This document shows positions 8,218-16,373 of a stretch of 64,000 nt of DNA, piece by piece (within the stretch, counting starts at the first letter, position 1; the number at the start of each line of letters is the position of its first letter). The DNA lies in assembly GCF_964253915.1 (NCBI RefSeq), contig NZ_CAXUSG020000009.1:169811-233810 (forward strand), read 5' to 3'. Below the pieces are notes generated by a model. It searched no databases and was not told where the DNA came from. It was given only the letters and a program-made list of their open reading frames with translations. Made by a program: the position numbers and the translations under genes. Origin of the DNA: Metarhizobium sp964253915. Lineage in GTDB: Bacteria; Pseudomonadota; Alphaproteobacteria; Rhizobiales; Rhizobiaceae.

Positions 8218-8244
8218 GGGCGGTCGGCAACGGCCGCCCTTTTT
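8218..8244 (+). terminator. Rho-independent terminator of ilvE
   Basis: A 9-bp stem GGGCGGTCG / CGGCCGCCC with one G-T wobble and a GCAA tetraloop is followed by five T residues. It lies 26 bases after the ilvE stop. Confidence 0.85.
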
Positions 8245-8369
8245 GCGTTGAGAGGGCTGTATCCCGCGAAACAGCGGAGCGGCAGCCGATCCGGCATTGT
8301 CCGGCTCAAGCAAGGCGAGGGCGATTGTCGAGATCGTGCCGGACGCCACGAACGAGACCGGAGAGACCG

Positions 8370-8546
8370 ATGACCACAATTTCGCCCGCCATCCACGCCG
8401 AATCGCAGGTCCGCAAGCAGCTGCGCCCCGTTGTGATTGCCGTCGTCACTGCCAAGCTTCTGGCGGCCGCAATCCTCGTTACTTCGGTCAATCTGGCTCC
8501 TCCCGCCGTTGCCGACATGCAGGTTGCCGCGCTCAGCAAGAATTAA
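8370..8546 (+). CDS. Small membrane or exported protein of unknown function
   Basis: A 58-residue protein starting at ATG 8370 after a GGAGAG ribosome site. Residues 17-45 form one hydrophobic stretch (VVIAVVTAKLLAAAILV) after a basic Arg-Lys segment, followed by a short tail. It could be a single-pass inner membrane protein or a secreted peptide cleaved near PPAVA-D. I recognise no family. It lies between ilvE and the hydrolase gene, with the next start 63 bases downstream, so cotranscription with that gene is possible. Confidence 0.6.
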   Translation: MTTISPAIHAESQVRKQLRPVVIAVVTAKLLAAAILVTSVNLAPPAVADMQVAALSKN

Positions 8547-8609
8547 GCTGATCCCACTGCCTTTTCTGTCTATACCGCCATGCATCGAACACGTCGAAGC
8601 GAGGCGCTC

Positions 8610-9257
8610 ATGGGCATGCTCCAGGCCGGTATCATTCCGGTGACCCCTTTCCAGCAGAACTGCACCATTCTCTACGACATGGAGACCAAGGAAGGGGTGG
8701 TGGTAGATCCGGGCGGCGACGTCGACACCATCCTGCAGGTCATCCGCGACAACGGCTTCGACATCAAGGCGATCTGGCTGACTCACGGTCACATCGATCA
8801 CGCAGGTGGAGCCGACGAACTGCGCGAAGCCCTCGGCATCCAGGTCATCGGGCCGCATGAGGACGACCTGCCGCTGCTGCAGGGCCTCGAGAAACAATCG
8901 AAGATGTTCAATGTGCCGATGGTTGTGCGCAACCTCGTGCCCGACCAGTGGTTGAAGGATGGCGACCGCGTTTCTTTCGGCGATCACAGTTTCGAGGTCT
9001 ACCATTGCCCGGGTCATGCGCCGGGCCATGTCATCTATTTCCACCGCGAGCAGGGTTTCGCCCATCTCGGCGACGTGCTGTTCCGCGGCTCCATCGGCCG
9101 CACCGATCTTCCCGGCGGCGATCACCAACAGCTTCTCGATTCGATCCGCGACAAGGTCCTGCCGCTCGGCGATACCGTCGGTTTCATCTGCGGTCATGGC
9201 CCGGGCGGACAGATCGGCGAGGAGCGGCGGACCAACCCGTTCCTCAAGGGCATCTGA
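8610..9257 (+). CDS. Metallo-beta-lactamase-fold hydrolase, glyoxalase II-like (YcbL type)
   Basis: About 215 residues from ATG 8610 (an in-frame ATG at 8580 has no site). The metal-binding THGHIDH motif (His59, His61, Asp63, His64) and later HCPGHAPGH, HLGDVLF and GHGPGG residues supply both metal sites of the glyoxalase II-like group. These enzymes cleave thioesters such as S-lactoylglutathione. The short single-domain form resembles YcbL and lacks the long C-terminal domain of GloB. The exact substrate cannot be read from sequence. A bidirectional terminator follows. Confidence 0.88.
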   Translation: MGMLQAGIIPVTPFQQNCTILYDMETKEGVVVDPGGDVDTILQVIRDNGFDIKAIWLTHGHIDHAGGADELREALGIQVIGPHEDDLPLLQGLEKQSKMFNVPMVVRNLVPDQWLKDGDRVSFGDHSFEVYHCPGHAPGHVIYFHREQGFAHLGDVLFRGSIGRTDLPGGDHQQLLDSIRDKVLPLGDTVGFICGHGPGGQIGEERRTNPFLKGI

Positions 9258-9273
9258 CAGGCGTCCCAAACGA

Positions 9274-9303
9274 AAAATGCGCCGGGCAAGACCGGCGCAT
9301 TTT
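9274..9303. terminator. Bidirectional terminator between the hydrolase and BA14K genes
   Basis: AAAATGCGCCGG and CCGGCGCATTTT form a perfect 12-bp stem around a 6-base loop. The A-rich and T-rich ends allow termination on both strands, between two convergent genes. Confidence 0.85.
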
Positions 9304-9325
9304 CAAGGATCGGATTGTCCCGCCG

Positions 9326-9751
9326 TCAACCGGCGGTGCAGAAGTGTTCCTGGCCGTCGTAACCGACATAGGTGCCGGTCGACGGATCGAAGCTGCGGTA
9401 ACGCTGCGAGCAATAACGGCGCCATGCGCCCGACCACGGGCGAAGCTCGCGCGACGGCTCGACATAACCCGGATCTTCGACATAGACGCGGCGCGAGCGA
9501 TAGACCGGCACCGGCTCGACATAGTCGGGATCGACGTAAACCGGCTCTTCCTCGACATAACGCGGCTGGTTCGCAAGGGCGGAACCGATGAGTGCGCCGG
9601 CAGCCAGGCCAGCGACGCCGAGCGCAACCGCGTCCCGGTCGTTATGATGGCGGCGCCAGTGGCGGTCGCCTGCGGATGCAGGCGCAATGGCAGTCAATGT
9701 CGTCGCTGCGACGGCGACGCACAGAACAAGAGTTTTCAAAATCGTGTTCAT
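9326..9751 (-). CDS. BA14K family envelope protein
   Basis: A 141-residue exported protein. A signal peptide covers residues 1-27 (cleavage near PASA-GD), then comes a glycine/alanine-rich hydrophobic segment (VALGVAGLAAGALIGSALA). A repetitive Tyr/Val/Pro/Asp region follows (YVEEEPVYVDPDYVEPVPVY). The C-terminal BA14K motif is WSGAWRRYCSQRYRSFDPSTGTYVG with a closing HFC. BA14K proteins are immunoreactive lectin-like envelope proteins first named in Brucella and abundant in Rhizobiales. Its role here is unknown. It is transcribed alone, and its terminator is shared with the convergent hydrolase gene. Confidence 0.88.
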   Translation of the reverse strand: MNTILKTLVLCVAVAATTLTAIAPASAGDRHWRRHHNDRDAVALGVAGLAAGALIGSALANQPRYVEEEPVYVDPDYVEPVPVYRSRRVYVEDPGYVEPSRELRPWSGAWRRYCSQRYRSFDPSTGTYVGYDGQEHFCTAG

Positions 9752-9845
9752 CGGTGGTGTCCTCGACCCAGAACCCGAACGTCAATGTTCGTTTCATCTG
9801 ATGAAGGCACACTATCGACCTTATGCTGAATGGTGTCTGAACGAC

Positions 9846-9867
9846 AAAACCCGGCATGACTGCCGGG
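9846..9867 (-). terminator. Terminator of the cold-shock gene
   Basis: On the minus strand, CCCGGCA - 4 bases - TGCCGGG is a perfect 7-bp stem followed by TTTT. It begins 31 bases after the cold-shock stop codon. Confidence 0.8.
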
Positions 9868-9897
9868 CTCCAACTCGAAGCACAAAGCCGAAAAGGC

Positions 9898-10113
9898 TTA
9901 GCCGGCGATCTGCAGATTGACGGCCTTCGGGCCCTTGCCGCGACGATCCGGTTCCGTGTCGAAGCTTACCTTCTGGTTTTCCGAAAGTCCCGAGAGGCCG
10001 GAAGCCTGCACGGCAGAAATGTGTACGAAGATATCCGCGCCGCCATTGTCCGGCTTGATGAAGCCGAAGCCTTTGTCGGTGTTGAAGAATTTTACAGTGC
10101 CAGTCTCGGCCAT
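9898..10113 (-). CDS. cspA: Cold-shock protein, CspA family
   Basis: A 71-residue single cold-shock domain that binds single-stranded RNA and DNA and melts RNA structure. RNP1 is KGFGFI (14-19) and RNP2 is DIFVHI (27-32). The conserved GTVKFFN opening is intact. It is monocistronic with its own terminator. The gap upstream exceeds 800 bases and may hold a long 5' leader, as in many csp genes, but I cannot place the start site. Rhizobia carry several paralogues, so the symbol only names the family. Confidence 0.93.
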   Translation of the reverse strand: MAETGTVKFFNTDKGFGFIKPDNGGADIFVHISAVQASGLSGLSENQKVSFDTEPDRRGKGPKAVNLQIAG

Positions 10114-10931
10114 GCGTCAGGTCCTTTTCTCTCCGCCCGTGTCAGACCGGGCAGCATTACACTATCTTGCCCTGGCGGGCGGGGGGCAGGCAGTTCTCGA
10201 ATTTTGAGGAAAGGGTCCCGTGTTACCGCAATCAGCGAAACGACACTCCATAACGGATGGTCTTTCTTCCAATCGCCCGGAACTTCTTGCGTCTCCGGCG
10301 CGCATTCATTTTTAAGGTCTTCCCGTGTTCGCAAAATGCCCGAACACAATGAGAGTGCTGTGTTTATTTAAAATTGGCAAGCAAAACTTTTCTAAAGCCG
10401 CGTACGGCCATGCCGCGCGAAACCGGTCTGGACTTCGTGAATCTGTCTCCGGGGAGCCGTGAGGATGGCTCCGGCTTGCAAAATCCATCGCAAACGATGT
10501 TTTTTGCACAATATTACGGCACTCGTGGGTCATTTTGAGGCGCGGACTGCATTTTATAGTATCGGCACAAAAGTTTAAAAAAAGTTCGGTCTTTTCACCG
10601 GCACGATCGAAAAGCTGTGCTTGTAGCATGTCTGGCATAGATGCTTCGCCGTTTGCCGGCGTTTTCAGGCTATCGGAGGGATTGATGCGTGCCTGCTCAG
10701 CAAGACCTGTTGGCATTTTATTAACCCAACGTATGGCTTAGCCGATCTTGGCCCGTTTTCGCAATCTCTAAATTGCAGAAATTGCTCGAGCGGGGAAGGA
10801 TGGTGCAGGCGCCTGGCTGCGGTTCTGGATGTGCCGGCGGGTCCGCGCCTGCCGCGCCCGGTTTTGCACGGGGTCGGCAAGGAACGCCGGTTGTCACAGG
10901 CGGCAACCGGCTCATGCATCGATGTCGGAAC
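10114..10931. other. 818-base region without a convincing gene
   Basis: This gap separates the cold-shock gene from the CNF-like gene. The open frames in it lack codon bias, ribosome sites or recognisable motifs. A stretch from about 10540 to 10740 is AT-rich (AGTTTAAAAAAAG near 10570). A GGAGGG site precedes an 18-codon frame starting with ATG at 10684 and ending with TAG at 10738-10740, too short to judge. The region may contain the long leader of the cold-shock gene or an sRNA; I see nothing I can assign. Confidence 0.5.
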
Positions 10932-11537
10932 CTAGATCTGGACGAGCTTGCAATTCTGGTCGGTCATTCGGGTCCAGCCGGCGATCAACTCGCTCGGTAC
11001 TTGGGAATCTGTGCCGATCGGTACACCTGCATATGTCCCGGATGCCTTTTTCGGATAGGAAACCCAGGTGATGTCGTCATTTGCCTTGTAAAAAAGATCG
11101 CTTCCGGAAGGGTTCGATTTTGACGAATGCACACGATTCAGAAGTATGACGACGGATTTGGCCATCGACCCGCCAGAGTTCGGGCCGAGGCCTTTCATGA
11201 TGCGGTAGAGCGTCGTCGAAGGCGATTTCAGCCCTTTTTTTACCCGCTTGGAAATCTCCTCGGCGCTCATATAGGTCGCGCCGGTCCATGTGCGGTTCGT
11301 TCCATTCGCAAAGGTCAGCAGGTGTCCGTGCTTGCCGCCGACGGAGACCTCGTTGTTCTTGATGTGGGCGATGAAAAGATCGCTGGCGAGTTCATCCTTG
11401 GCGCGACCGATATCAGGAATATGAATTGCATACATTCCGTTGTGGCCAACATAGATCAGGCCCATGCAGCCGATGATTCCAGTAATTCCAATTTTGTCGT
11501 TGGCGTTTCCGTATTTGTACATCGGGGCGAAATACAT
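10932..11537 (-). CDS. Protein with a CNF-like Cys-His deamidase signature, function unproven
   Basis: A 201-residue protein with no signal peptide and no close family that I know. Near the N terminus it has IIGCMGLIYVGHNGMYAIHIPD: a Gly-Cys (Cys24) at the end of a strand and a His39 fifteen residues later after a hairpin. In the cytotoxic necrotizing factor deamidases the catalytic Cys866 and His881 have the same 15-residue spacing and an LSGC motif. This supports, but does not prove, a CNF/CheD-like fold. The gene stands alone between AT-rich or empty spacers, its start has only a weak GGAAA site, and its composition is less GC-rich than its neighbours. These features suggest horizontal acquisition. 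Confidence 0.55.
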   Translation of the reverse strand: MYFAPMYKYGNANDKIGITGIIGCMGLIYVGHNGMYAIHIPDIGRAKDELASDLFIAHIKNNEVSVGGKHGHLLTFANGTNRTWTGATYMSAEEISKRVKKGLKSPSTTLYRIMKGLGPNSGGSMAKSVVILLNRVHSSKSNPSGSDLFYKANDDITWVSYPKKASGTYAGVPIGTDSQVPSELIAGWTRMTDQNCKLVQI

Positions 11538-11674
11538 TTGTTTTCCAATATCTTAATGTTAGTGATTTATTAATGATATCGGTCTCGTCAAAAATTGACA
11601 ATGTGGCCGCGTGTTATTACATGCCTCAAAATTGTATAAAATAGCGTCGAATGAATACTTCATTTTCTCGAAAT
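11538..11674. other. AT-rich spacer upstream of the CNF-like gene
   Basis: This short region is unusually AT-rich for the replicon (ATCTTAATGTTAGTGATTTATTAATG near 11550 as a whole is low in G+C). It carries the presumed promoter of the minus-strand CNF-like gene and the end of the sortase gene. The abrupt composition change supports the idea that the CNF-like gene was acquired. Confidence 0.45.
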
Positions 11675-12313
11675 TCAACTTGCCGGTGAGGGCTCGACCA
11701 GCTGCGCATCCAGAATGTAGCGCAGGGGGCCACGTTCCGTCGCATCGAAGGGCCAGCAGGTCGCCAGAACAAGATGGCGGCCTTGTGCGGCGATGTCGAT
11801 GCCGTTTTCGTCCCAGCGGCTGACGCGGCCCTGGCCGGCGATAAAGCTCATCGTCCTGCCGTCGGCCCGTTCGACCTCGATACGGTCGCCGGGCCTGACA
11901 TCCTTCAGCCAGCTGAAATGCGTATCGCGATGCGCTGCAATGACGGCGGTGCCTTCATCCCCGGGTTTGGGCGTGGTGGCAAGCCAGGCAGGGCCGAAAG
12001 CCAGGGTTTCGCCATTGGCGCCGGCGAGCACGATGGCCGACTGGCCGATGCGCGGGGCGCTGATCCTCGCCGCCGTGGTGAAGTCCGCCCAGGGCCATGG
12101 CCGGCTCGGACCTTCCCCGGCCAATTCCGCGGCAAAACTGCGGGCCAGCAGTACCTGCGCCAGCTGCGCCTTGGCCTTGATGTAAAAACCGTGCCCGATA
12201 AAAAGCAGGCCGCACATGCCGATGGCCGCGGCGGTCGCGGCAACCAGCGTTTCGAACCGGTCGAGGCGCCCCAAAAACATGGGGCGCCGTGCTGTTTGCG
12301 GCAGGGCCATCAT
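11675..12313 (-). CDS. Class GN (Gram-negative) sortase
   Basis: A 212-residue transpeptidase with one N-terminal membrane segment (about 22-43). The sortase core has His128 in VIAAHRDTH, the catalytic Cys186 in LVLATCWPF and Arg198 in GPLRYI. The PWPWADF motif ahead of the core is typical of the proteobacterial sortases that occur with a single substrate gene. The enzyme should cut the LPXTG-like signal of the upstream-encoded protein and join it to an envelope acceptor or release it. Its start overlaps the substrate stop by one base (TGATG), so the two are translationally coupled. Confidence 0.92.
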   Translation of the reverse strand: MMALPQTARRPMFLGRLDRFETLVAATAAAIGMCGLLFIGHGFYIKAKAQLAQVLLARSFAAELAGEGPSRPWPWADFTTAARISAPRIGQSAIVLAGANGETLAFGPAWLATTPKPGDEGTAVIAAHRDTHFSWLKDVRPGDRIEVERADGRTMSFIAGQGRVSRWDENGIDIAAQGRHLVLATCWPFDATERGPLRYILDAQLVEPSPAS

Positions 12314-14652
12314 CAGCTCCGCGCGAAGAGGCGGACGCGGCGCAGGCGGAGCCAGAACGCTGCGGCCAGCGCCGTCAGCAGAAGCAGCAGGCCGATCAGG
12401 ATATGGCGGTCTGCGGGTGTTGCCGTCTGCGGCAGGTTGACGCCGGCGCTACGCTTGGCGAGCAGGCTTGCGGTTTTTGCCGTCGGGGCGGCGGCCATCA
12501 TCTCGGCCGTCTCCATTGCCACCTGCTGCAGGGTACCGGCAGGCAGGGAGGCATCCTTGTCACCGGTCGGCGAGGGCAGGAGCGGCTTCTGTTCGCCGTA
12601 GACCTTCTCGAAGTCCCAGCCTTCCGGCAAGTTCACCGGCATGTCCGTATCCGTCAGCGGCTCGTTTTTCGGGCGCGTGGCCGTGACGTCGACGGCGACG
12701 AGGCTGGTGACGCGCGAGACGAGGTGGTGGGTCATCGCCACCGTCTCGATCTGCCGGTCGATGGCCTGCGGATCGTTGATGCGGTAGCCGCTGGCTTCCA
12801 GGTCGTCGATCTTGCGCCGCGCCCACAGCTTGGCGATGCCCTTGCCGGCAGCCGCCTGGTCGATGCTCATCTCGACGCGCCACGGCTGGTCGCCGGTGCG
12901 GCCGGTGATCAGGAGTTTGCCGGATGTGCCGCCCGCCGGCAGTTCGGCGGTCAGCACCACCGGCTCACCGGCATAGAGGTCGGGCATCGGGTTCGGCGTG
13001 ATGTTTTCCGCCTTGGCCTGGTCGAAGGTGGCGGCGATATCGGTCATGGCCGGATGTTCCAGCTTGCCGAAGAGTTCGCCCATTCGGGCGGCGACCTGGT
13101 CCTCCGAGCCGATATGGGTGAAAGTGCCGCGGCCGAATTCGGCGGCCTTGCTCATGAAATGCGTGTTCGGGGCCGAGCCGATGCCGACGGTGAAGACGCG
13201 GGCATCGCCGCGGTTGCCGTCGATCTCGCTGAAGAGCTGGCCCTCGTTGCCGATGGCGCCGTCGGTCAGGAACACCACCTGGCGCAATGCGCCTTGCGCC
13301 ACTGGCCCCTGGTTTCGCAGGGCCGCCTGCAGCGCCGGCAGCATCTCGGTGCCGCCATCGGCCGTGAGGCCGCGGACATAGGCGATGGCCCGTTCGCGGT
13401 TGTCGGCAGAGGCGGGGACGAGGCCCTGGAAATAATCGGTCATCGTGTCATCGAAACGGATGACGTTGAACCGGTCACCGGCCTTCAGGTTGGAGATCGC
13501 CAGCGCCAGGCTATCGCGCGCCTGCTCGATCGACGGACCGGACATCGAGCCGGAATTGTCGATGACGAAGACCACCTCGCGCTTGGCGGGCGTGGCGTTG
13601 TCCTGCTGCGTGGCGGGCGGCGTGACGAAGGCCATCAGATAGTCGCGCCCGGCGACCGTCTCGCGAAAGAGGCCGGCGGTCGGCGTCTTGCCGGCGGCGG
13701 CTTTCCAGGTCAGCTCGAAATCGCGGTCTGCCGGCACGGCCGACGCTTTCAAGGCGATCAGCCGCGACTGCGTGTCCGGTTCGGTCAGGGTGATCTCGTG
13801 GAAGGGCGACTTGACCTCACCGAGCGGGAAGCCGGCCTTCAGGTTGACGGTCAGCGATACCGGGTTGATCTTGGCATTCTTTTCCGGATCGAGCACCGGC
13901 GGTTCGATCTTGTCGCGGTTTTCGACGGGATCTTGCGTGACCGCAAAGCCGGTTCCACCGTTGAATTCGACCGACTGGACGATGGGTGCGGGATTGTAGC
14001 GCGGCGCCACCACCATCGGGAAACGCAGCGAGAACTCGCCGCCCGACTGGCGGACCGCCTGCTGGTATTCGATCTGGATCACAATCGTTTCACCGGGGCC
14101 GATATTGGCGACCTGGTTGGTAAAAATGTTCGGCCGCTGCTGTTCCAGCAGGGCCGCCTTCTTGCCGTCCGCCTTGGCGTCCTCGTAGATCTGCCGGGCT
14201 TCCTCGCGCGGCTTGATCTGCCCTTCGATGAAGCGGTCGCCGATCTGCATGCGCAACTCGTCGACGGCGGAATCGTCGGTGAGCGGGAAGACGTAGGTGC
14301 CTTCCACCCAGCCCTTGCTCGGATTCTGAAAGCGCTGGGTGACCTTGACGCGGGCGATCGGGCCGGAAACGTCGATCTGCACGTCGGTCTTCAGTCGCGG
14401 CGCCTCGACGAAGTATCCGAGTTCCTTCGACGGGAAGAGCAGGGCGCCCGAATTCATGTCGTTGGGCCGCACCAGTCCCGAAAGTTCCGCCGTTGCCGGC
14501 ACAACGGTTTCCGCTCGAGCGACCTGTGTCGTGCTCAACAGGCTTCCCGTCGCCGCGAATGTGGCGAGAAGCGCGGTCATCGCGATCCATAGGGCGCTGC
14601 TGCCGCGCTGTGCGCGGAGACGCCGCGCCGCACTCTCATTGTCCGTGAACAT
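12313..14652 (-). CDS. VIT and von Willebrand A domain protein, dedicated sortase substrate
   Basis: A 779-residue exported protein. A signal sequence with a long basic N region ends near ARA-ET (residue 48). A VIT domain covers roughly 60-190. A vWA domain starts near 358 with the metal-site motif DNSGSM (365-370) and FLTDGAIGNEG later. At residue 740 the sorting signal LPQTA is followed by a 15-20 residue hydrophobic helix and a basic tail (RLRRVRLF), the standard LPXTG architecture. Such proteins are known as marine-type proteobacterial sortase targets. The vWA domain suggests adhesion or protein binding at the cell surface. The gene leads the two-gene operon. Confidence 0.92.
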   Translation of the reverse strand: MFTDNESAARRLRAQRGSSALWIAMTALLATFAATGSLLSTTQVARAETVVPATAELSGLVRPNDMNSGALLFPSKELGYFVEAPRLKTDVQIDVSGPIARVKVTQRFQNPSKGWVEGTYVFPLTDDSAVDELRMQIGDRFIEGQIKPREEARQIYEDAKADGKKAALLEQQRPNIFTNQVANIGPGETIVIQIEYQQAVRQSGGEFSLRFPMVVAPRYNPAPIVQSVEFNGGTGFAVTQDPVENRDKIEPPVLDPEKNAKINPVSLTVNLKAGFPLGEVKSPFHEITLTEPDTQSRLIALKASAVPADRDFELTWKAAAGKTPTAGLFRETVAGRDYLMAFVTPPATQQDNATPAKREVVFVIDNSGSMSGPSIEQARDSLALAISNLKAGDRFNVIRFDDTMTDYFQGLVPASADNRERAIAYVRGLTADGGTEMLPALQAALRNQGPVAQGALRQVVFLTDGAIGNEGQLFSEIDGNRGDARVFTVGIGSAPNTHFMSKAAEFGRGTFTHIGSEDQVAARMGELFGKLEHPAMTDIAATFDQAKAENITPNPMPDLYAGEPVVLTAELPAGGTSGKLLITGRTGDQPWRVEMSIDQAAAGKGIAKLWARRKIDDLEASGYRINDPQAIDRQIETVAMTHHLVSRVTSLVAVDVTATRPKNEPLTDTDMPVNLPEGWDFEKVYGEQKPLLPSPTGDKDASLPAGTLQQVAMETAEMMAAAPTAKTASLLAKRSAGVNLPQTATPADRHILIGLLLLLTALAAAFWLRLRRVRLFARS

Positions 14653-15108
14653 CTCAAACCCCCAAGTTCAGTCTTCACCGCATCAGATGAGGCCTGAAAG
14701 CCGGCGGGCTATGGACGGAATTGCGGCGGGGCGGCGCATTTCTCATGACGAATTGATGGCAATCGAAGATTGCAGCGGCGGATGAGAATTCTGCGAATAA
14801 AACGCTACACCAGATCGTCATTGTCTATATTCTCTAGGGATTTCAGCTTGCTTCGTCATCGGATGATGAAGGGCGAGGTGTGTCTTTTGGTTGTGTTTGT
14901 GCGCCTTTTGCCAGCTGGGCGAGGCAGGCGAGCTGTCTGCGGATGCGGTTCATTTCACAAAGTGATGGTTTCCATCACGAGAAAACATGCATCGGTAACG
15001 CGTTTCTGCTTGAAACCCCGGGCGACATTCGACATAGAGCATGTCGCCGGCCTTTGGCCCGGAAATGCCCGGGCGCCGGCTGTTTTCAACAGATCAGGAT
15101 CGATCATC
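14653..15108. other. Divergent promoter region between the sortase operon and aspartate aminotransferase
   Basis: 456 bases without a convincing gene. It carries small dyads, for example GCAATC-3 bases-GATTGC at 14759-14773 and GATGG-TTT-CCATC near 14965, which could be operators. A frame open in phase with the aminotransferase extends back to 14770 but lacks coding character. I cannot name a regulator. Confidence 0.45.
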
Positions 15109-16311
15109 ATGGCCTTCCTTGCCGACGCCCTTTCCCGTGTAAAGCCCTCTGCCACCATCGCCGTTTCGCAGAAAGCGCGCGAGCTGAAAGCCAAGGGCCG
15201 CGACGTGATCGGTCTCGGCGCCGGCGAGCCGGATTTCGATACGCCCGACAATATCAAGCAGGCCGCCATCGACGCGATCAATCGCGGCGAGACAAAGTAC
15301 ACGCCGGTCGCCGGCATTCCCGAACTGCGCAAGGCGATTGCCGCGAAGTTCAAGCGCGAGAACGGCCTGGACTACACGCCGGAGCAGACGATCGTCGGTA
15401 CGGGCGGAAAGCAGATTCTTTTCAACGCCTTCATGGCGACGCTGAACCCGGGCGATGAAGTCGTTATCCCGGCACCTTACTGGGTGTCCTACCCGGAAAT
15501 GGTGTCCTTGTGCGGCGGTACGCCGGTGATCGTTTCGGCGACGCAGGAAAACAATTTCAAGCTCCAGGCCGCCGATCTCGACAAGGCGATCACGCCGAAG
15601 ACCAAGTGGTTCGTGTTCAACTCGCCGTCCAACCCGTCGGGCGCCGCCTATAGCCATGCCGAACTCAAGGCCCTGACCGATGTGCTGCTCAAGCATCCGC
15701 ATGTCTGGATCCTGACGGACGACATGTACGAGCACCTGACCTATGGTGACTTCAAATTCGTCACCCCGGTCGAAGTCGAGCCGGCGCTCTATGACCGCAC
15801 GCTGACGATGAACGGCGTCTCGAAGGCCTATGCCATGACCGGCTGGCGTATCGGTTATGCTGCCGGCCCGCTGCCGCTGATCAAGGCGATGGACATGATC
15901 CAGGGCCAGCAGACCTCCGGTGCCACCTCGATCGCCCAGTGGGCGGCCGTCGAGGCGCTCAACGGTCCGCAGGACTTCATTCCCGCGAACAAGAAGATCT
16001 TCGAAGGCCGCCGCGACCTCGTCGTGTCGATGCTGAACCAGGCCAAGGGCATTACTTGCCCGTCGCCGGAAGGCGCTTTCTACGTCTATCCGTCCTGCGC
16101 CGGCCTGATCGGCAAGACGGCGCCGTCGGGCAAGGTCATCGAGACCGACGAAGATTTCGTCTCCGAACTGCTGGAATCGGAAGGTGTCGCCGTCGTTCAT
16201 GGCTCGGCTTTCGGCCTCGGCCCGAACTTCCGCATTTCCTACGCAACGTCGGAAGCCCTGCTGGAAGAAGCCTGCAAGCGCATCCAGCGCTTCTGCGGCG
16301 CCTGCAAGTAA
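15109..16311 (+). CDS. aatA: Aspartate aminotransferase, class I subgroup I-gamma type
   Basis: A 400-residue PLP enzyme that converts aspartate and 2-oxoglutarate to oxaloacetate and glutamate. The ATG at 15109 (MAFLADALSRVKPS, the usual rhizobial start) follows an AGGAT site. The PLP lysine is Lys239 in NGVSKAYAMTGWRIGY. Substrate and cofactor residues lie in GLGAGEPDFDTP and NSPSNPSG, and the closing Arg is in FRISYATS. Rhizobial AatA is important for nitrogen assimilation. It is followed by a strong terminator, so it is monocistronic. Confidence 0.93.
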   Translation: MAFLADALSRVKPSATIAVSQKARELKAKGRDVIGLGAGEPDFDTPDNIKQAAIDAINRGETKYTPVAGIPELRKAIAAKFKRENGLDYTPEQTIVGTGGKQILFNAFMATLNPGDEVVIPAPYWVSYPEMVSLCGGTPVIVSATQENNFKLQAADLDKAITPKTKWFVFNSPSNPSGAAYSHAELKALTDVLLKHPHVWILTDDMYEHLTYGDFKFVTPVEVEPALYDRTLTMNGVSKAYAMTGWRIGYAAGPLPLIKAMDMIQGQQTSGATSIAQWAAVEALNGPQDFIPANKKIFEGRRDLVVSMLNQAKGITCPSPEGAFYVYPSCAGLIGKTAPSGKVIETDEDFVSELLESEGVAVVHGSAFGLGPNFRISYATSEALLEEACKRIQRFCGACK

Positions 16312-16334
16312 GCAGCGCTTTCAGACTGCCATTC

Positions 16335-16368
16335 ATGAAGGCGGCGCCGCAAACGGCGCCGCCTTCAT
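16335..16368. terminator. Bidirectional terminator after aatA
   Basis: GAAGGCGGCGCCG and CGGCGCCGCCTTC form a perfect 13-bp stem around a 4-base loop, extended by A-T pairs, with a T run shortly after. It lies between convergent aatA and the OpgC-like gene. Confidence 0.85.
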
Positions 16369-16373
16369 CGTTT

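Noticed and set aside
7212..9269. A 685-codon minus-strand frame opposite ilvE and the hydrolase
   Set aside because: It is the antisense shadow of two well-supported genes in GC-rich DNA and has no family features.
10312..10716. A 134-codon minus-strand frame in the empty region upstream of the cold-shock gene
   Set aside because: No ribosome site, no recognisable motif and no coding-type codon use; it crosses AT-rich sequence that looks regulatory.
10684..10740. An 18-codon frame after GGAGGG
   Set aside because: Too short and without supporting context to call a gene; kept only as a note in the description of the region.
14770..15108. N-terminal extension of the aspartate aminotransferase frame
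   Set aside because: The enzyme normally starts at MAFLADAL, which has a ribosome site at 15109; the extension has no family similarity.
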